In this document: positions 43,851 through 57,869 of the stretch, piece by piece
How the letters are laid out: each line of letters opens with the position of its first letter
How positions within the stretch are numbered: position 1 is the first letter of the stretch
DNA from: Henricia sp. BOLD:AAB3569
Taxonomy: Eukaryota; Echinodermata; Asteroidea; Spinulosida; Echinasteridae
NCBI GenBank assembly: GCA_037783545.1
Contig: JBBELK010000440.1
Location: 62,001-126,000, forward strand
Direction of reading: 5' to 3'
Length of the DNA: 64,000 nucleotides
The notes under the pieces: generated by a model
What the model was told of the DNA's origin: nothing
What the model saw: only the letters and a program-made list of their open reading frames with translations
Database searches by the model: none
Position numbers and translations under genes: made by a program

Positions 43851-46477
43851 AACCCAGTTTTTTTCTAAACTTTGAAATTTCTCTGCCATTTCCCGGCGAA
43901 AGTCTGTCAATTTTTTATGACAAGTGCGCAATATAGAGAGTTTAGGGCATGCAAAATTTGAAGTTCGTCGGAACATTTTTCGACCTCCAAATTTGCCGAC
44001 GTTTGGACCACACTTTGACCAAATTGCCGAGCCAAACTGCGGTGCGTTAACGACAGTCCGAATGACTGAGCATGCGCACAACTCAGGAGTACCCCAAAGA
44101 GGTGTGTACAGACAGCCACGGTTTGCGTGAGAGCAGTCAGGAAGCCTCAACCCAGTTTTTTCTAAACTTTGAAATTTCTCTGCCATTTCCCGGAGAAAGT
44201 CTGTCAATTTTTTATGACAAGTGCGCAATATAGAGAGTTTAGGGCATGCAAAATTTGAAGTTCGTCGGAACATTTTTCGACCTCCAAATTTGCCGACGTT
44301 TGGACCACACTTTGACCAAATTGCCGAGCCAAACTGCGGTGCGTTAACGACAGTCCGAATGACTGAGCATGCGCACAACTCAGGAGTACCCCAAAGAGGT
44401 GTGTACAGACAGCCACGGTTTGCGTGAGAGCAGTCAGGAAGCCTCAACCCAGTTTTTTTCTAAACTTTGAAATTTCTCTGCCATTTCCCGGCGAAAGTCT
44501 GTCAATTTTTTATGACAAGTGCGCAATATAGAGAGTTTAGGGCATGCAAAATTTGAAGTTCGTCGGAACATTTTTCGACCTCCAAATTTGCCGACGTTTG
44601 GACCACACTTTGACCAAATTGCCGAGCCAAACTGCGGTGCGTTAACGACAGTCCGAATGACTGAGCATGCGCACAACTCAGGAGTACCCGAAAGAGGTGT
44701 GTACAGACAGCCACGGTTTGCGTGAGAGCAGTCAGGAAGCCTCAACCCAGTTTTTTCTAAACTTTGAAATTTCTCTGCCATTTCCCGGCGAAAGTCTGTC
44801 AATTTTTTATGACAATTGCGCAATATAGAGAGTTTAGGGCATGCAAAATTTGAAGTTCGTCGGAACATTTTTCGACCTCCAAATTTGCCGACGTTTGGAC
44901 CACACTTTGACCAAATTGCCGAGCCAAACTGCGGTGCGTTAACGACAGTCCGAATGACTGAGCATGCGCACAACTCAGGAGTACCCCAAAGAGGTGTGTA
45001 CAGACAGCCACGGTTTGCGTGAGAGCAGTCAGGAAGCCTCAACCCAGTTTTTTCTAAACTTTGAAATTTCTCTGCCATTTCCCGGCGAAAGTCTGTCAAT
45101 TTTTTATGACAAGTGCGCAATATAGAGAGTTTAGGGCATGCAAAATTTGAAGTTCGTCGGAACATTTTTCGACCTCCAAATTTGCCGACGTTTGGACCAC
45201 ACTTTGACCAAATTGCCGAACCAAACTGCGGTGCGTTAACGACAGTCCGAATGACTGAGCATGCGCACAACTCAGGAGTACCCCAAAGAGGTGTGTACAG
45301 ACAGCCACGGTTTGCGTGAGAGCAGTCAGGAAGCCTCAACCCAGTTTTTTCTAAACTTTGAAATTTCTCTGCCATTTCCCGGCGAAAGTCTGTCAATTGT
45401 TTATGACAATTGCGCAATATAGAGAGTTTAGGGCATGCAAAATTTGAAGTTCGTCGGAACATTTTTCGACCTCCAAATTTGCCGACGTTTGGACCACACT
45501 TTGACCAAATTGCCGAGCCAAACTGCGGTGCGTTAACGACAGTCCGAATGACTGAGCATGCGCACAACTCAGGAGTACCCCAAAGAGGTGTGTACAGACA
45601 GCCACGGTTTGCGTGAGAGCAGTCAGGAAGCCTCAACCCAGTTTTTTCTAAACTTTGAAATTTCTCTGCCATTTCCCGGCGAAAGTCTGTCAATAGTTTA
45701 TGACAAGTGCGCATTATAGAGAGTTTAGGGCATGCAAAATTTGAAGTTCGTCGGAACATTTTTCGACCTCCAAATTTGCCGACGTTTGGACCACACTTTG
45801 ACCAAATTGCCGAGCCAAACTGCGGTGCGTTAACGACAGTCCGAATGACTGAGCATGCGCACAACTCAGGAGTACCCGAAAGAGGTGTGTACAGACAGCC
45901 ACGGTTTGCGTGAGAGCAGTCAGGAAGCCTCAACCCAGTTTTTTCTAAACTTTGAAATTTCTCTGCCATTTCCCGGCGAAAGTCTGTCAATTTTTTTATG
46001 ACAAGTGCGCAATATAGAGAGTTTAGGGCATGCAAAATTTGAAGCTCGTCGGAACATTTTTCGACCTCCAAATTTGCCGACGTTTGGACCACACTTTGAC
46101 CAAATTGCCGAGCCAAACTGCGGTGCGTTAACGACAGTCCGAATGACTGAGCATGCGCACAACTCAGGAGTACCCCAAAGAGGTGTGTACAGACAGCCAC
46201 GGTTTGCGTGAGAGCAGTCAGGAAGCCTCAACCCAGTTTTTTCTAAACTTTGAAATTTCTCTGCCATTTCCAGGCGAAAGTCTGTCAATAGTTTATGACA
46301 AGTGCGCAATATAGAGAGTTTAGGGCATGCAAAATTTGAAGTTCGTCGGAACATTTTTCGACCTCCAAATTTGCCGACGTTTGGACCACACTTTGACCAA
46401 ATTGCCGAGCCAAACTGCGGTGCGTTAACGACAGTCCGAATGACTGAGCATGCGCACAACTCAGGAGTACCCGAAAG

Positions 46478-46492
46478 AGGTGTGTGAACAGA
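46478..46492. other. Two-base insertion variant in one monomer
   Basis: GGTGTGTGAACAGACAG instead of GGTGTGTACAGACAG, i.e. GA added. It is found in this monomer only and gives a 300-bp local period together with an added T. It is a singleton that has not spread. Confidence 0.8.
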
Positions 46493-46516
46493 CAGCCACG
46501 GTTTGCGTGAGAGCAG

Positions 46517-48001
46517 TCAGGAAGCCTCAACCCAGTTTTTTCTAAACTTTGAAATTTCTCTGCCATTTCCCGGCGAAAGTCTGTCAATTTTTTTATGACA
46601 AGTGCACAATATAGAGAGTTTAGGGCATGCAAAATTTGAAGCTCGTCGGAACATTTTTCGACCTCCAAATTTGCCGACGTTTGGACCACACTTTGACCAA
46701 ATTGCCGAGCCAAACTGCGGTGCGTTAACGACAGTCCGAATGACTGAGCATGCGCACAACTCAGGAGTACCCCAAAGAGGTGTGTACAGACAGCCACGGT
46801 TTGCGTGAGAGCAGTCAGGAAGCCTCAACCCAGTTTTTTCTAAACTTTGAAATTTCTCTGCCATTTCCCGGCGAAAGTCTGTCAATAGTTTATGACAAGT
46901 GCGCAATATAGAGAGTTTAGGGCATGCAAAATTTGAAGTTCGTCGGAACATTTTTCGACCTCCAAATTTGCCGACGTTTGGACCACACTTTGACCAAATT
47001 GCCGAGCCAAACTGCGGTGCGTTAACGACAGTCCGAATGACTGAGCATGCGCACAACTCAGGAGTACCCGAAAGAGGTGTGTACAGACAGCCACGGTTTG
47101 CGTGAGAGCAGTCAGGAAGCCTCAACCCAGTTTTTTTCTAAACTTTGAAATTTCTCTGCCATTTCCCGGCGAAAGTCTGTCAATTTTTTATGACAAGTGC
47201 GCAATATAGAGAGTTTAGGGCATGCAAAATTTGAAGTTCGTCGGAACATTTTTCCTCCAAATTTGCCGACGTTTGGACCACACTTTGACCAAATTGCCGA
47301 GCCAAACTGCGGTGCGTTAACGACAGTCCGAATGACTGAGCATGCGCACAACTCAGGAGTACCCCCAAAGAGGTGTGTACAGACAGCCACGGTTTGCGTG
47401 AGAGCAGTCAGGAAGCCTCAACCCAGTTTTTTCTAAACTTTGAAATTTCTCTGCCATTTCCCGGCGAAAGTCTGTCCATTTTTTATGACAAGTGCGCAAT
47501 ATAGAGAGTTTAGGGCATGCACAATTTGAAGTTCGTCGGAACATTTTTCGACCTCCAAATTTGCCGACGTTTGGACCACACTTTGACCAAATTGCCGAGC
47601 CAAACTGCGGTGCGTTAACGACAGTCCGAATGACTGAGCATGCGCACAACTCAGGAGTACCCCAAAGAGGTATGTACAGACAGCCACGGTTTGCGTGAGA
47701 GCAGTCAGGAAGCCTCAACCCAGTTTTTTCTAAACTTTGAAATTTCTCTGCCATTTCCCGGCGAAAGTCTGTCAATTTTTTATGACAAGTGCGCAATATA
47801 GAGAGTTTAGGGCATGCAAAATTTGAAGCTCGTCGGAACATTTTTCGACCTCCAAATTTGCCGACGTTTGGACCACACTTTGACCAAATTGCCGAGCCAA
47901 ACTGCGGTGCGTTAACGACAGTCCGAATGACTGAGCATGCGCACAACTCAGGAGTACCCGAAAGAGGTGTGTACAGACAGCCACGGTTTGCGTGAGAGCA
48001 G
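46517..48001. repeat. 1,485-bp (5-monomer) higher-order repeat, copy A
   Basis: Marker order: AAGTGCACAATA (46602), TCAATAGTTTATG (46882), ACATTTTTCCTCC with three bases missing (47250), ACCCCCAAAG with one C added (47361), GTCCATTTTTTATG (47474), GGTATGTAC (47669), AAGCTCGTCGG (47826). All recur at +1,485 bp. Confidence 0.86.
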
Positions 48002-49486
48002 TCAGGAAGCCTCAACCCAGTTTTTTCTAAACTTTGAAATTTCTCTGCCATTTCCCGGCGAAAGTCTGTCAATTTTTTTATGACAAGTGCACAATATAGA
48101 GAGTTTAGGGCATGCAAAATTTGAAGCTCGTCGGAACATTTTTCGACCTCCAAATTTGCCGACGTTTGGACCACACTTTGACCAAATTGCCGAGCCAAAC
48201 TGCGGTGCGTTAACGACAGTCCGAATGACTGAGCATGCGCACAACTCAGGAGTACCCCAAAGAGGTGTGTACAGACAGCCACGGTTTGCGTGAGAGCAGT
48301 CAGGAAGCCTCAACCCAGTTTTTTCTAAACTTTGAAATTTCTCTGCCATTTCCCGGCGAAAGTCTGTCAATAGTTTATGACAAGTGCGCAATATAGAGAG
48401 TTTAGGGCATGCAAAATTTGAAGTTCGTCGGAACATTTTTCGACCTCCAAATTTGCCGACGTTTGGACCACACTTTGACCAAATTGCCGAGCCAAACTGC
48501 GGTGCGTTAACGACAGTCCGAATGACTGAGCATGCGCACAACTCAGGAGTACCCGAAAGAGGTGTGTACAGACAGCCACGGTTTGCGTGAGAGCAGTCAG
48601 GAAGCCTCAACCCAGTTTTTTTCTAAACTTTGAAATTTCTCTGCCATTTCCCGGCGAAAGTCTGTCAATTTTTTATGACAAGTGCGCAATATAGAGAGTT
48701 TAGGGCATGCAAAATTTGAAGTTCGTCGGAACATTTTTCCTCCAAATTTGCCGACGTTTGGACCACACTTTGACCAAATTGCCGAGCCAAACTGCGGTGC
48801 GTTAACGACAGTCCGAATGACTGAGCATGCGCACAACTCAGGAGTACCCCCAAAGAGGTGTGTACAGACAGCCACGGTTTGCGTGAGAGCAGTCAGGAAG
48901 CCTCAACCCAGTTTTTTCTAAACTTTGAAATTTCTCTGCCATTTCCCGGCGAAAGTCTGTCCATTTTTTATGACAAGTGCGCAATATAGAGAGTTTAGGG
49001 CATGCACAATTTGAAGTTCGTCGGAACATTTTTCGACCTCCAAATTTGCCGACGTTTGGACCACACTTTGACCAAATTGCCGAGCCAAACTGCGGTGCGT
49101 TAACGACAGTCCGAATGACTGAGCATGCGCACAACTCAGGAGTACCCCAAAGAGGTATGTACAGACAGCCACGGTTTGCGTGAGAGCAGTCAGGAAGCCT
49201 CAACCCAGTTTTTTCTAAACTTTGAAATTTCTCTGCCATTTCCCGGCGAAAGTCTGTCAATTTTTTATGACAAGTGCGCAATATAGAGAGTTTAGGGCAT
49301 GCAAAATTTGAAGCTCGTCGGAACATTTTTCGACCTCCAAATTTGCCGACGTTTGGACCACACTTTGACCAAATTGCCGAGCCAAACTGCGGTGCGTTAA
49401 CGACAGTCCGAATGACTGAGCATGCGCACAACTCAGGAGTACCCCAAAGAGGTGTGTACAGACAGCCACGGTTTGCGTGAGAGCAG
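48002..49486. repeat. 1,485-bp (5-monomer) higher-order repeat, copy B
   Basis: Same markers at 48087, 48367, 48735, 48846, 48959, 49154 and 49311. It differs by ACCCCAAAG near 49441 where copy A has ACCCGAAAG near 47956. Confidence 0.86.
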
Positions 49487-51930
49487 TCAGGAAGCCTCAA
49501 CCCAGTTTTTTCTAAACTTTGAAATTTCTCTGCCATTTCCCGGCGAAAGTCTGTCAATTTTTTATGACAAGTGCGCAATATAGAGAGTTTAGGGCATGCA
49601 AAATTTGAAGTTCGTCGGAACATTTTTCGACCTCCAAATTTGCCGACGTTTGGACCACACTTTGACCAAATTTCCGAGCCAAACTGCGGTGCGTTAACGA
49701 CAGTCCGAATGACTGAGCATGCGCACAACTCAGGAGTACCCCAAAGAGGTGTGTACAGACAGCCACGGTTTGCGTGAGAGCAGTCAGGAAGCCTCAACCC
49801 AGTTTTTTCTAAACTTTGAAATTTCTCTGCCATTTCCCGGCGAAAGTCTGTCATTTTTTTATGACAAGTGCGCAATATAGAGAGTTTAGGGCATGCAAAA
49901 TTTGAAGTTCGTCGGAACATTTTTCGACCTCCAAATTTGCCGACGTTTGGACCACACTTTGACCAAATTGCCGAGCCAAACTGCGGTGCGTTAACGACAG
50001 TCCGAATGACTGAGCATGCGCACAACTCAGGAGTACCCCAAAGAGGTGTGTACAGACAGCCACGGTTTGCGTGAGAGCAGTCAGGAAGCCTCAACCCAGT
50101 TTTTTCTAAACTTTGAAATTTCTCTGCCATTTCCCGGCGAAAGTCTGTCAATTTTTTATGACAAGTGCGCAATATAGAGAGTTTAGGGCATGCAAAATTT
50201 GAAGTTCGTCGGAACATTTTTCGACCTCCAAATTTGCCGACGTTTGGACCACACTATGACCAAATTGCCGAGCCAAACTGCGGTGCGTTAACGACAGTCC
50301 GAATGACTGAGCATGCGCACAACTCTGGAGTACCCCAAAGAGGTGTGTACAGACAGCCACGGTTTGCGTGAGAGCAGTCAGGAAGCCTCAACCCAGTTTT
50401 TTCTAAACTTTGAAATTTCTCTGCCATTTCCCGGCGAAAGTCTGTCAATTTTTTATGACAAGTGCGCAATATAGAGAGTTTAGGGCATGCAAAATTTGAA
50501 GTTCGTCGGAACATTTTTCGACCTCCAAATTTGCCGACGTTTGGACCACACTTTGACCAAATTGCCGAGCCAAACTGCGGTGCGTTAACGACAGTCCGAA
50601 TGACTGAGCATGCGCACAACTCAGGAGTACCCCAAAGAGGTGTGTACAGACAGCCACGGTTTGCGTGAGAGCAGTCAGGAAGCCTCAACCCAGTTTTTTC
50701 TAAACTTTGAAATTTCTCTGCCATTTCCCGGCGAAAGTCTGTCAATTGTTTATGACAAGTGCGCAATATAGAGAGTTTAGGGCATGCAAAATTTGAAGTT
50801 CGTCGGAACATTTTTCGACCTCCAAATTTGCCGACGTTTGGACCACACTTTGACCAAATTGCCGAGCCAAACTGCGGTGCGTTAACGACAGTCCGAATGA
50901 CTGAGCATGCGCACAACTCAGGAGTACCCCAAAGAGGTGTGTACAGACAGCCACGGTTTGCGTGAGAGCAGTCAGGAAGCCCCAACCCAGTTTTTTCTAA
51001 ACTTTGAAATTTCTCTGCCATTTCCCGGCGAAAGTCTGTCAATTTTTTATGACAAGTGCGCAATATAGAGAGTTTAGGGCATGCGATATTTGAAGTTCGT
51101 CGGAACATTTTTCGACCTCCAAATTTGCCGACGTTTGGACCACACTTTGACCAAATTGCCGAGCCAAAATGCGGTGCGTTAACGACAGTCCGAATGACTG
51201 AGCATGCGCACAACTCAGGAGTACCCCAAAGAGGTGTGTACAGACAGCCACGGTTTGCGTGAGAGCAGTCAGGAAGCCTCAACCCAGTTTTTTCTAAACT
51301 TTGAAATTTCTCTGCCATTTCCCGGCGAAAGTCTGTCAATTTTTTATGACAAGTGCGCAATATAGAGAGTTTAGGGCATGCAAAATTTGAAGTCCGTCGG
51401 AACATTTTTCGACCTCCAAATTTGCCGACGTTTGGACCACACTTTGACCAAATTGCCGAGCCAAACTGCGGTGCGTTAACGACAGTCCGAATGACTGAGC
51501 ATGCGCACAACTCAGGAGTACCCCAAAGAGGTGTGTACAGACAGCCACGGTTTGCGTGAGAGCAGTCAGGAAGCCTCAACCCAGTTTTTTCTAAACTTTG
51601 AAATTTCTCTGCCATTTCCCGGCGAAAGTCTGTCAATAGTTTATGACAAGTGCGCAATATAGAGAGTTTAGGGCATGCAAAATTTGAAGTTCGTCGGAAC
51701 ATTTTTCGACCTCCAAATTTGCCGACGTTTGGACCACACTTTGACCAAATTGCCGAGCCAAACTGCGGTGCGTTAACGACAGTCCGAATGACTGAGCATG
51801 CGCACAACTCAGGAGTACCCGAAAGAGGTGTGTACAGACAGCCACGGTTTGCGTGAGAGCAGTCAGGAAGCCTCAACCCAGTTTTTTTCTAAACTTTGAA
51901 ATTTCTCTGCCATTTCCCGGCGAAAGTCTG
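48665..51930. repeat. 3,266-bp (11-monomer) higher-order repeat, copy A
   Basis: Opens with the CCTCC-deletion/CCCCC-insertion monomer. Then, in order: GGTATGTAC, AAGCTCGTC, AAATTTCCGAG (49670), GTCATTTTTTTATG (49850), CACTATGACC with ACTCTGGAG (50254-50327), TCAATTGTTTATG (50744), GCATGCGATATTTG (51081) with CCAAAATGCGG (51166), and AAGTCCGTCGG (51390). It ends with an ACCCGAAAGAG monomer (51.6-51.9 kb) that copy B lacks. Confidence 0.87.
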
Positions 51931-54899
51931 TCAATTTTTTATGACAAGTGCGCAATATAGAGAGTTTAGGGCATGCAAAATTTGAAGTTCGTCGGAACAT
52001 TTTTCCTCCAAATTTGCCGACGTTTGGACCACACTTTGACCAAATTGCCGAGCCAAACTGCGGTGCGTTAACGACAGTCCGAATGACTGAGCATGCGCAC
52101 AACTCAGGAGTACCCCCAAAGAGGTGTGTACAGACAGCCACGGTTTGCGTGAGAGCAGTCAGGAAGCCTCAACCCAGTTTTTTCTAAACTTTGAAATTTC
52201 TCTGCCATTTCCCGGCGAAAGTCTGTCCATTTTTTATGACAAGTGCGCAATATAGAGAGTTTAGGGCATGCACAATTTGAAGTTCGTCGGAACATTTTTC
52301 GACCTCCAAATTTGCCGACGTTTGGACCACACTTTGACCAAATTGCCGAGCCAAACTGCGGTGCGTTAACGACAGTCCGAATGACTGAGCATGCGCACAA
52401 CTCAGGAGTACCCCAAAGAGGTATGTACAGACAGCCACGGTTTGCGTGAGAGCAGTCAGGAAGCCTCAACCCAGTTTTTTCTAAACTTTGAAATTTCTCT
52501 GCCATTTCCCGGCGAAAGTCTGTCAATTTTTTATGACAAGTGCGCAATATAGAGAGTTTAGGGCATGCAAAATTTGAAGCTCGTCGGAACATTTTTCGAC
52601 CTCCAAATTTGCCGACGTTTGGACCACACTTTGACCAAATTGCCGAGCCAAACTGCGGTGCGTTAACGACAGTCCGAATGACTGAGCATGCGCACAACTC
52701 AGGAGTACCCCAAAGAGGTGTGTACAGACAGCCACGGTTTGCGTGAGAGCAGTCAGGAAGCCTCAACCCAGTTTTTTCTAAACTTTGAAATTTCTCTGCC
52801 ATTTCCCGGCGAAAGTCTGTCAATTTTTTATGACAAGTGCGCAATATAGAGAGTTTAGGGCATGCAAAATTTGAAGTTCGTCGGAACATTTTTCGACCTC
52901 CAAATTTGCCGACGTTTGGACCACACTTTGACCAAATTTCCGAGCCAAACTGCGGTGCGTTAACGACAGTCCGAATGACTGAGCATGCGCACAACTCAGG
53001 AGTACCCCAAAGAGGTGTGTACAGACAGCCACGGTTTGCGTGAGAGCAGTCAGGAAGCCTCAACCCAGTTTTTTCTAAACTTTGAAATTTCTCTGCCATT
53101 TCCCGGCGAAAGTCTGTCATTTTTTTATGACAAGTGCGCAATATAGAGAGTTTAGGGCATGCAAAATTTGAAGTTCGTCGGAACATTTTTCGACCTCCAA
53201 ATTTGCCGACGTTTGGACCACACTTTGACCAAATTGCCGAGCCAAACTGCGGTGCGTTAACGACAGTCCAAATGACTGAGCATGCGCACAACTCAGGAGT
53301 ACCCCAAAGAGGTGTGTACAGACAGCCACGGTTTGCGTGAGAGCAGTCAGGAAGCCTCAACCCAGTTTTTTCTAAACTTTGAAATTTCTCTGCCATTTCC
53401 CGGCGAAAGTCTGTCAATTTTTTATGACAAGTGCGCAATATAGAGAGTTTAGGGCATGCAAAATTTGAAGTTCGTCGGAACATTTTTCGACCTCCAAATT
53501 TGCCGACGTTTGGACCACACTATGACCAAATTGCCGAGCCAAACTGCGGTGCGTTAACGACAGTCCGAATGACTGAGCATGCGCACAACTCTGGAGTACC
53601 CCAAAGAGGTGTGTACAGACAGCCACGGTTTGCGTGAGAGCAGTCAGGAAGCCTCAACCCAGTTTTTTCTAAACTTTGAAATTTCTCTGCCATTTCCCGG
53701 CGAAAGTCTGTCAATTTTTTATGACAAGTGCGCAATATAGAGAGTTTAGGGCATGCAAAATTTGAAGTTCGTCGGAACATTTTTCGACCTCCAAATTTGC
53801 CGACGTTTGGACCACACTTTGACCAAATTGCCGAGCCAAACTGCGGTGCGTTAACGACAGTCCGAATGACTGAGCATGCGCACAACTCAGGAGTACCCCA
53901 AAGAGGTGTGTACAGACAGCCACGGTTTGCGTGAGAGCAGTCAGGAAGCCTCAACCCAGTTTTTTCTAAACTTTGAAATTTCTCTGCCATTTCCCGGCGA
54001 AAGTCTGTCAATTGTTTATGACAAGTGCGCAATATAGAGAGTTTAGGGCATGCAAAATTTGAAGTTCGTCGGAACATTTTTCGACCTCCAAATTTGCCGA
54101 CGTTTGGACCACACTTTGACCAAATTGCCGAGCCAAACTGCGGTGCGTTAACGACAGTCCGAATGACTGAGCATGCGCACAACTCAGGAGTACCCCAAAG
54201 AGGTGTGTACAGACAGCCACGGTTTGCGTGAGAGCAGTCAGGAAGCCCCAACCCAGTTTTTTCTAAACTTTGAAATTTCTCTGCCATTTCCCGGCGAAAG
54301 TCTGTCAATTTTTTATGACAAGTGCGCAATATAGAGAGTTTAGGGCATGCGATATTTGAAGTTCGTCGGAACATTTTTCGACCTCCAAATTTGCCGACGT
54401 TTGGACCACACTTTGACCAAATTGCCGAGCCAAAATGCGGTGCGTTAACGACAGTCCGAATGACTGAGCATGCGCACAACTCAGGAGTACCCCAAAGAGG
54501 TGTGTACAGACAGCCACGGTTTGCGTGAGAGCAGTCAGGAAGCCTCAACCCAGTTTTTTCTAAACTTTGAAATTTCTCTGCCATTTCCCGGCGAAAGTCT
54601 GTCAATTTTTTATGACAAGTGCGCAATATAGAGAGTTTAGGGCATGCAAAATTTGAAGTCCGTCGGAACATTTTTCGACCTCCAAATTTGCCGACGTTTG
54701 GACCACACTTTGACCAAATTGCCGAGCCAAACTGCGGTGCGTTAACGACAGTCCGAATGACTGAGCATGCGCACAACTCAGGAGTACCCCAAAGAGGTGT
54801 GTACAGACAGCCACGGTTTGCGTGAGAGCAGTCAGGAAGCCTCAACCCAGTTTTTTTCTAAACTTTGAAATTTCTCTGCCATTTCCCGGCGAAAGTCTG
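51931..54899. repeat. 3.27-kb higher-order repeat, copy B (10 monomers)
   Basis: Repeats the full marker series of 48665-51600 at +3,266 bp. The final ACCCGAAAGAG monomer is missing, so the next unit starts after 2,969 bp. One private change is AGTCCAAATGAC near 53267. Confidence 0.87.
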
Positions 54900-55790
54900 T
54901 CAATTTTTTATGACAAGTGCGCAATATAGAGAGTTTAGGGCATGCAAAATTTGAAGTTCGTCGGAACATTTTTCCTCCAAATTTGCCGACGTTTGGACCA
55001 CACTTTGACCAAATTGCCGAGCCAAACTGCGGTGCGTTAACGACAGTCCGAATGACTGAGCATGCGCACAACTCAGGAGTACCCCCAAAGAGGTGTGTAC
55101 AGACAGCCACGGTTTGCGTGAGAGCAGTCAGGAAGCCTCAACCCAGTTTTTTCTAAACTTTGAAATTTCTCTGCCATTTCCCGGCGAAAGTCTGTCCATT
55201 TTTTATGACAAGTGCGCAATATAGAGAGTTTAGGGCATGCACAATTTGAAGTTCGTCGGAACATTTTTCGACCTCCAAATTTGCCGACGTTTGGACCACA
55301 CTTTGACCAAATTGCCGAGCCAAACTGCGGTGCGTTAACGACAGTCCGAATGACTGAGCATGCGCACAACTCAGGAGTACCCCAAAGAGGTATGTACAGA
55401 CAGCCACGGTTTGCGTGAGAGCAGTCAGGAAGCCTCAACCCAGTTTTTTCTAAACTTTGAAATTTCTCTGCCATTTCCCGGCGAAAGTCTGTCAATTTTT
55501 TATGACAAGTGCGCAATATAGAGAGTTTAGGGCATGCAAAATTTGAAGCTCGTCGGAACATTTTTCGACCTCCAAATTCACCGACGTTTGGACCACACTT
55601 TGACCAAATTGCCGAGCCAAACTGCGGTGCGTTAACGACAGTCCGAATGACTGAGCATGCGCACAACTCAGGAGTACCCCAAAGAGGTGTGTACAGACAG
55701 CCACGGTTTGCGTGAGAGCAGTCAGGAAGCCTCAACCCAGTTTTTTTCTAAACTTTGAAATTTCTCTGCCATTTCCCGGCGAAAGTCTGT
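54900..55790. repeat. 3.27-kb higher-order repeat, copy C (first 3 monomers)
   Basis: Third start of the unit: CCTCC deletion (54970), CCCCC insertion (55081), GTCCATTTTTTATG, GGTATGTAC (55389) and AAGCTCGTC (55546). A private CCAAATTCACCGACG lies near 55578. The series breaks off after three monomers. Confidence 0.82.
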
Positions 55791-57869
55791 CAATTTTTTA
55801 TGACAAGTGCGCAATATAGAGAGTTTAGGGCATGCAAAAATTGAAGTTCGTCGGAACATTTTTCGACCTCCAAATTTGCCGACGTTTGGACCACACTTTG
55901 ACCAAATTGCCGAGCCAAACTGCGGTGCGTTAACGACAGTCCGAATGACTGAGCATGCACACAACTCAGGATTACCCCAAAGAGGTGTGTACAGACAGCC
56001 ACGGTTTGCGTGAGAGCAGTCAGGAAGCCTCAACCCAGTTTTTTCTAAACTTTGAAATTTCTCTGCCATTTCCCGGCGAAAGTCTGTCAATTTTTTATGA
56101 CAAGTGCGCAATATAGAGAGTTTAGGGCATGCAAAATTTGAAGTTCGTCGGAACATTTTTCGACCTCCAAATTTGCCGACGTTTGGACCACACTTTGACC
56201 AAATTTCCGAGCCAAACTGCGGTGCGTTAACGACAGTCCGAATGACTGAGCATGCGCACAACTCAGGAGTACCCCAAAGAGGTGTGTACAGACAGCCACG
56301 GTTTGCGTGAGAGCAGTCAGGAAGCCTCAACCCAGTTTTTTCTAAACTTTGAAATTTCTCTGCCATTTCCCGGCGAAAGTCTGTCAATTTTTTATGACAA
56401 GTGCGCAATATAGAGAGTTTAGGGCATGCAAAATTTGAAGTTCGTCGGAACATTTTTCGACCTCCAAATTTGCCGACGTTTGGACCACACTTTGACCAAA
56501 TTGCCGAGCCAAACTGCGGTGCGTTAACGACAGTCCGAATGACTGAGCATGCGCACAACTCAGGAGTACCCCAAAGAGGTGTGTACAGACAGCCACGGTT
56601 TGCGTGAGAGCAGTCAGGAAGCCTCAACCCAGTTTTTTCTAAACTTTGAAATTTCTCTGCCATTTCCCGGCGAAAGTCTGTCAATTTTTTATGACAAGTG
56701 CGCAATATAGAGAGTTTAGGGCATGCACAATTTGAAGTTCGTCGGAACATTTTTCGACCTCCAAATTTGCCGACGTTTGGACCACACTTTGACCAAATTG
56801 CCGAGCCAAACTGCGGTGCGTTAACGACAGTCCGAATGACTGAGCATGCGCACAACTCAGGAGTACCCCAAAGAGGTGTGTACAGACAGCCACGGTTTGC
56901 GTGAGAGCAGTCAGGAAGCCTCAACCCAGTGTTTTCTAAACTTTAAAATTTCTCTGCCATTTCCCGGCGAAAGTCTGTCAATTTTTTATGACAAGTGCGC
57001 AATATAGAGAGTTTAGGGCATGCAAAATGTAAAGTTCGTCGGAACATTTTTCGACCTCCAAATTTGCCGACGTTTGGACCACACTTTGACCAAATTGCCG
57101 AGCCAAACTGCGGTGCGTTAACGACAGTCCGAATGACTGAGCATGCGCACAACTCAGGAGTACCCCAAAGAGGTGTGTACAGACAGCCACGGTTTGCGTG
57201 AGAGCAGTCAGGAAGCCTCAACCCAGTTTTTTCTAAACTTTGAAATTTCTCTGCCATTTCCCGGCGAAAGTCTGTCAATTTTTTATGACAAGTGCGCAAT
57301 ATAGAGAGTTTAGGGCATGCAAAATTTGAAGTTCGTCGGAACATTTTTCGACCTCCAAATTTGCCGACGTTTGGACCACACTTTGACCAAATTGCCGAGC
57401 CAAACTGCGGTGCGTTAACGACAGTCCGAATGACTGAGCATGCGCACAACTCAGGAGTACCCCAAAGAGGTGTGTACAGACAGCCACGGTTTGCGTGAGA
57501 GCAGTCAGGAAGCCTCAACCCAGTTTTTTCTAAACTTTGAAATTTCTCTGCCATTTCCCGGCGAAAGTCTGTCAATTTTTTTATGACAAGTGCGCAATAT
57601 AGAGAGTTTAGGGCATACAAAATTTGAAGTTCGTCGGAACATTTTTCGACCTCCAAATTTGCCGACGTTTGGACCACACTTTGACCAAATTGCCGAGCCA
57701 AACTGCGGTGCGTTAACGACAGTCCGAATGACTGAGCATGCGCACAACTCAGGAGTACCCCAAAGAGGTGTGTACAGACAGCCACGGTTTGCGTGAGAGC
57801 AGTCAGGAAGCCTCAACCCAGTTTTTTCTAAACTTTGAAATTTCTCTGCCATTTCCCGGCGAAAGTCTG

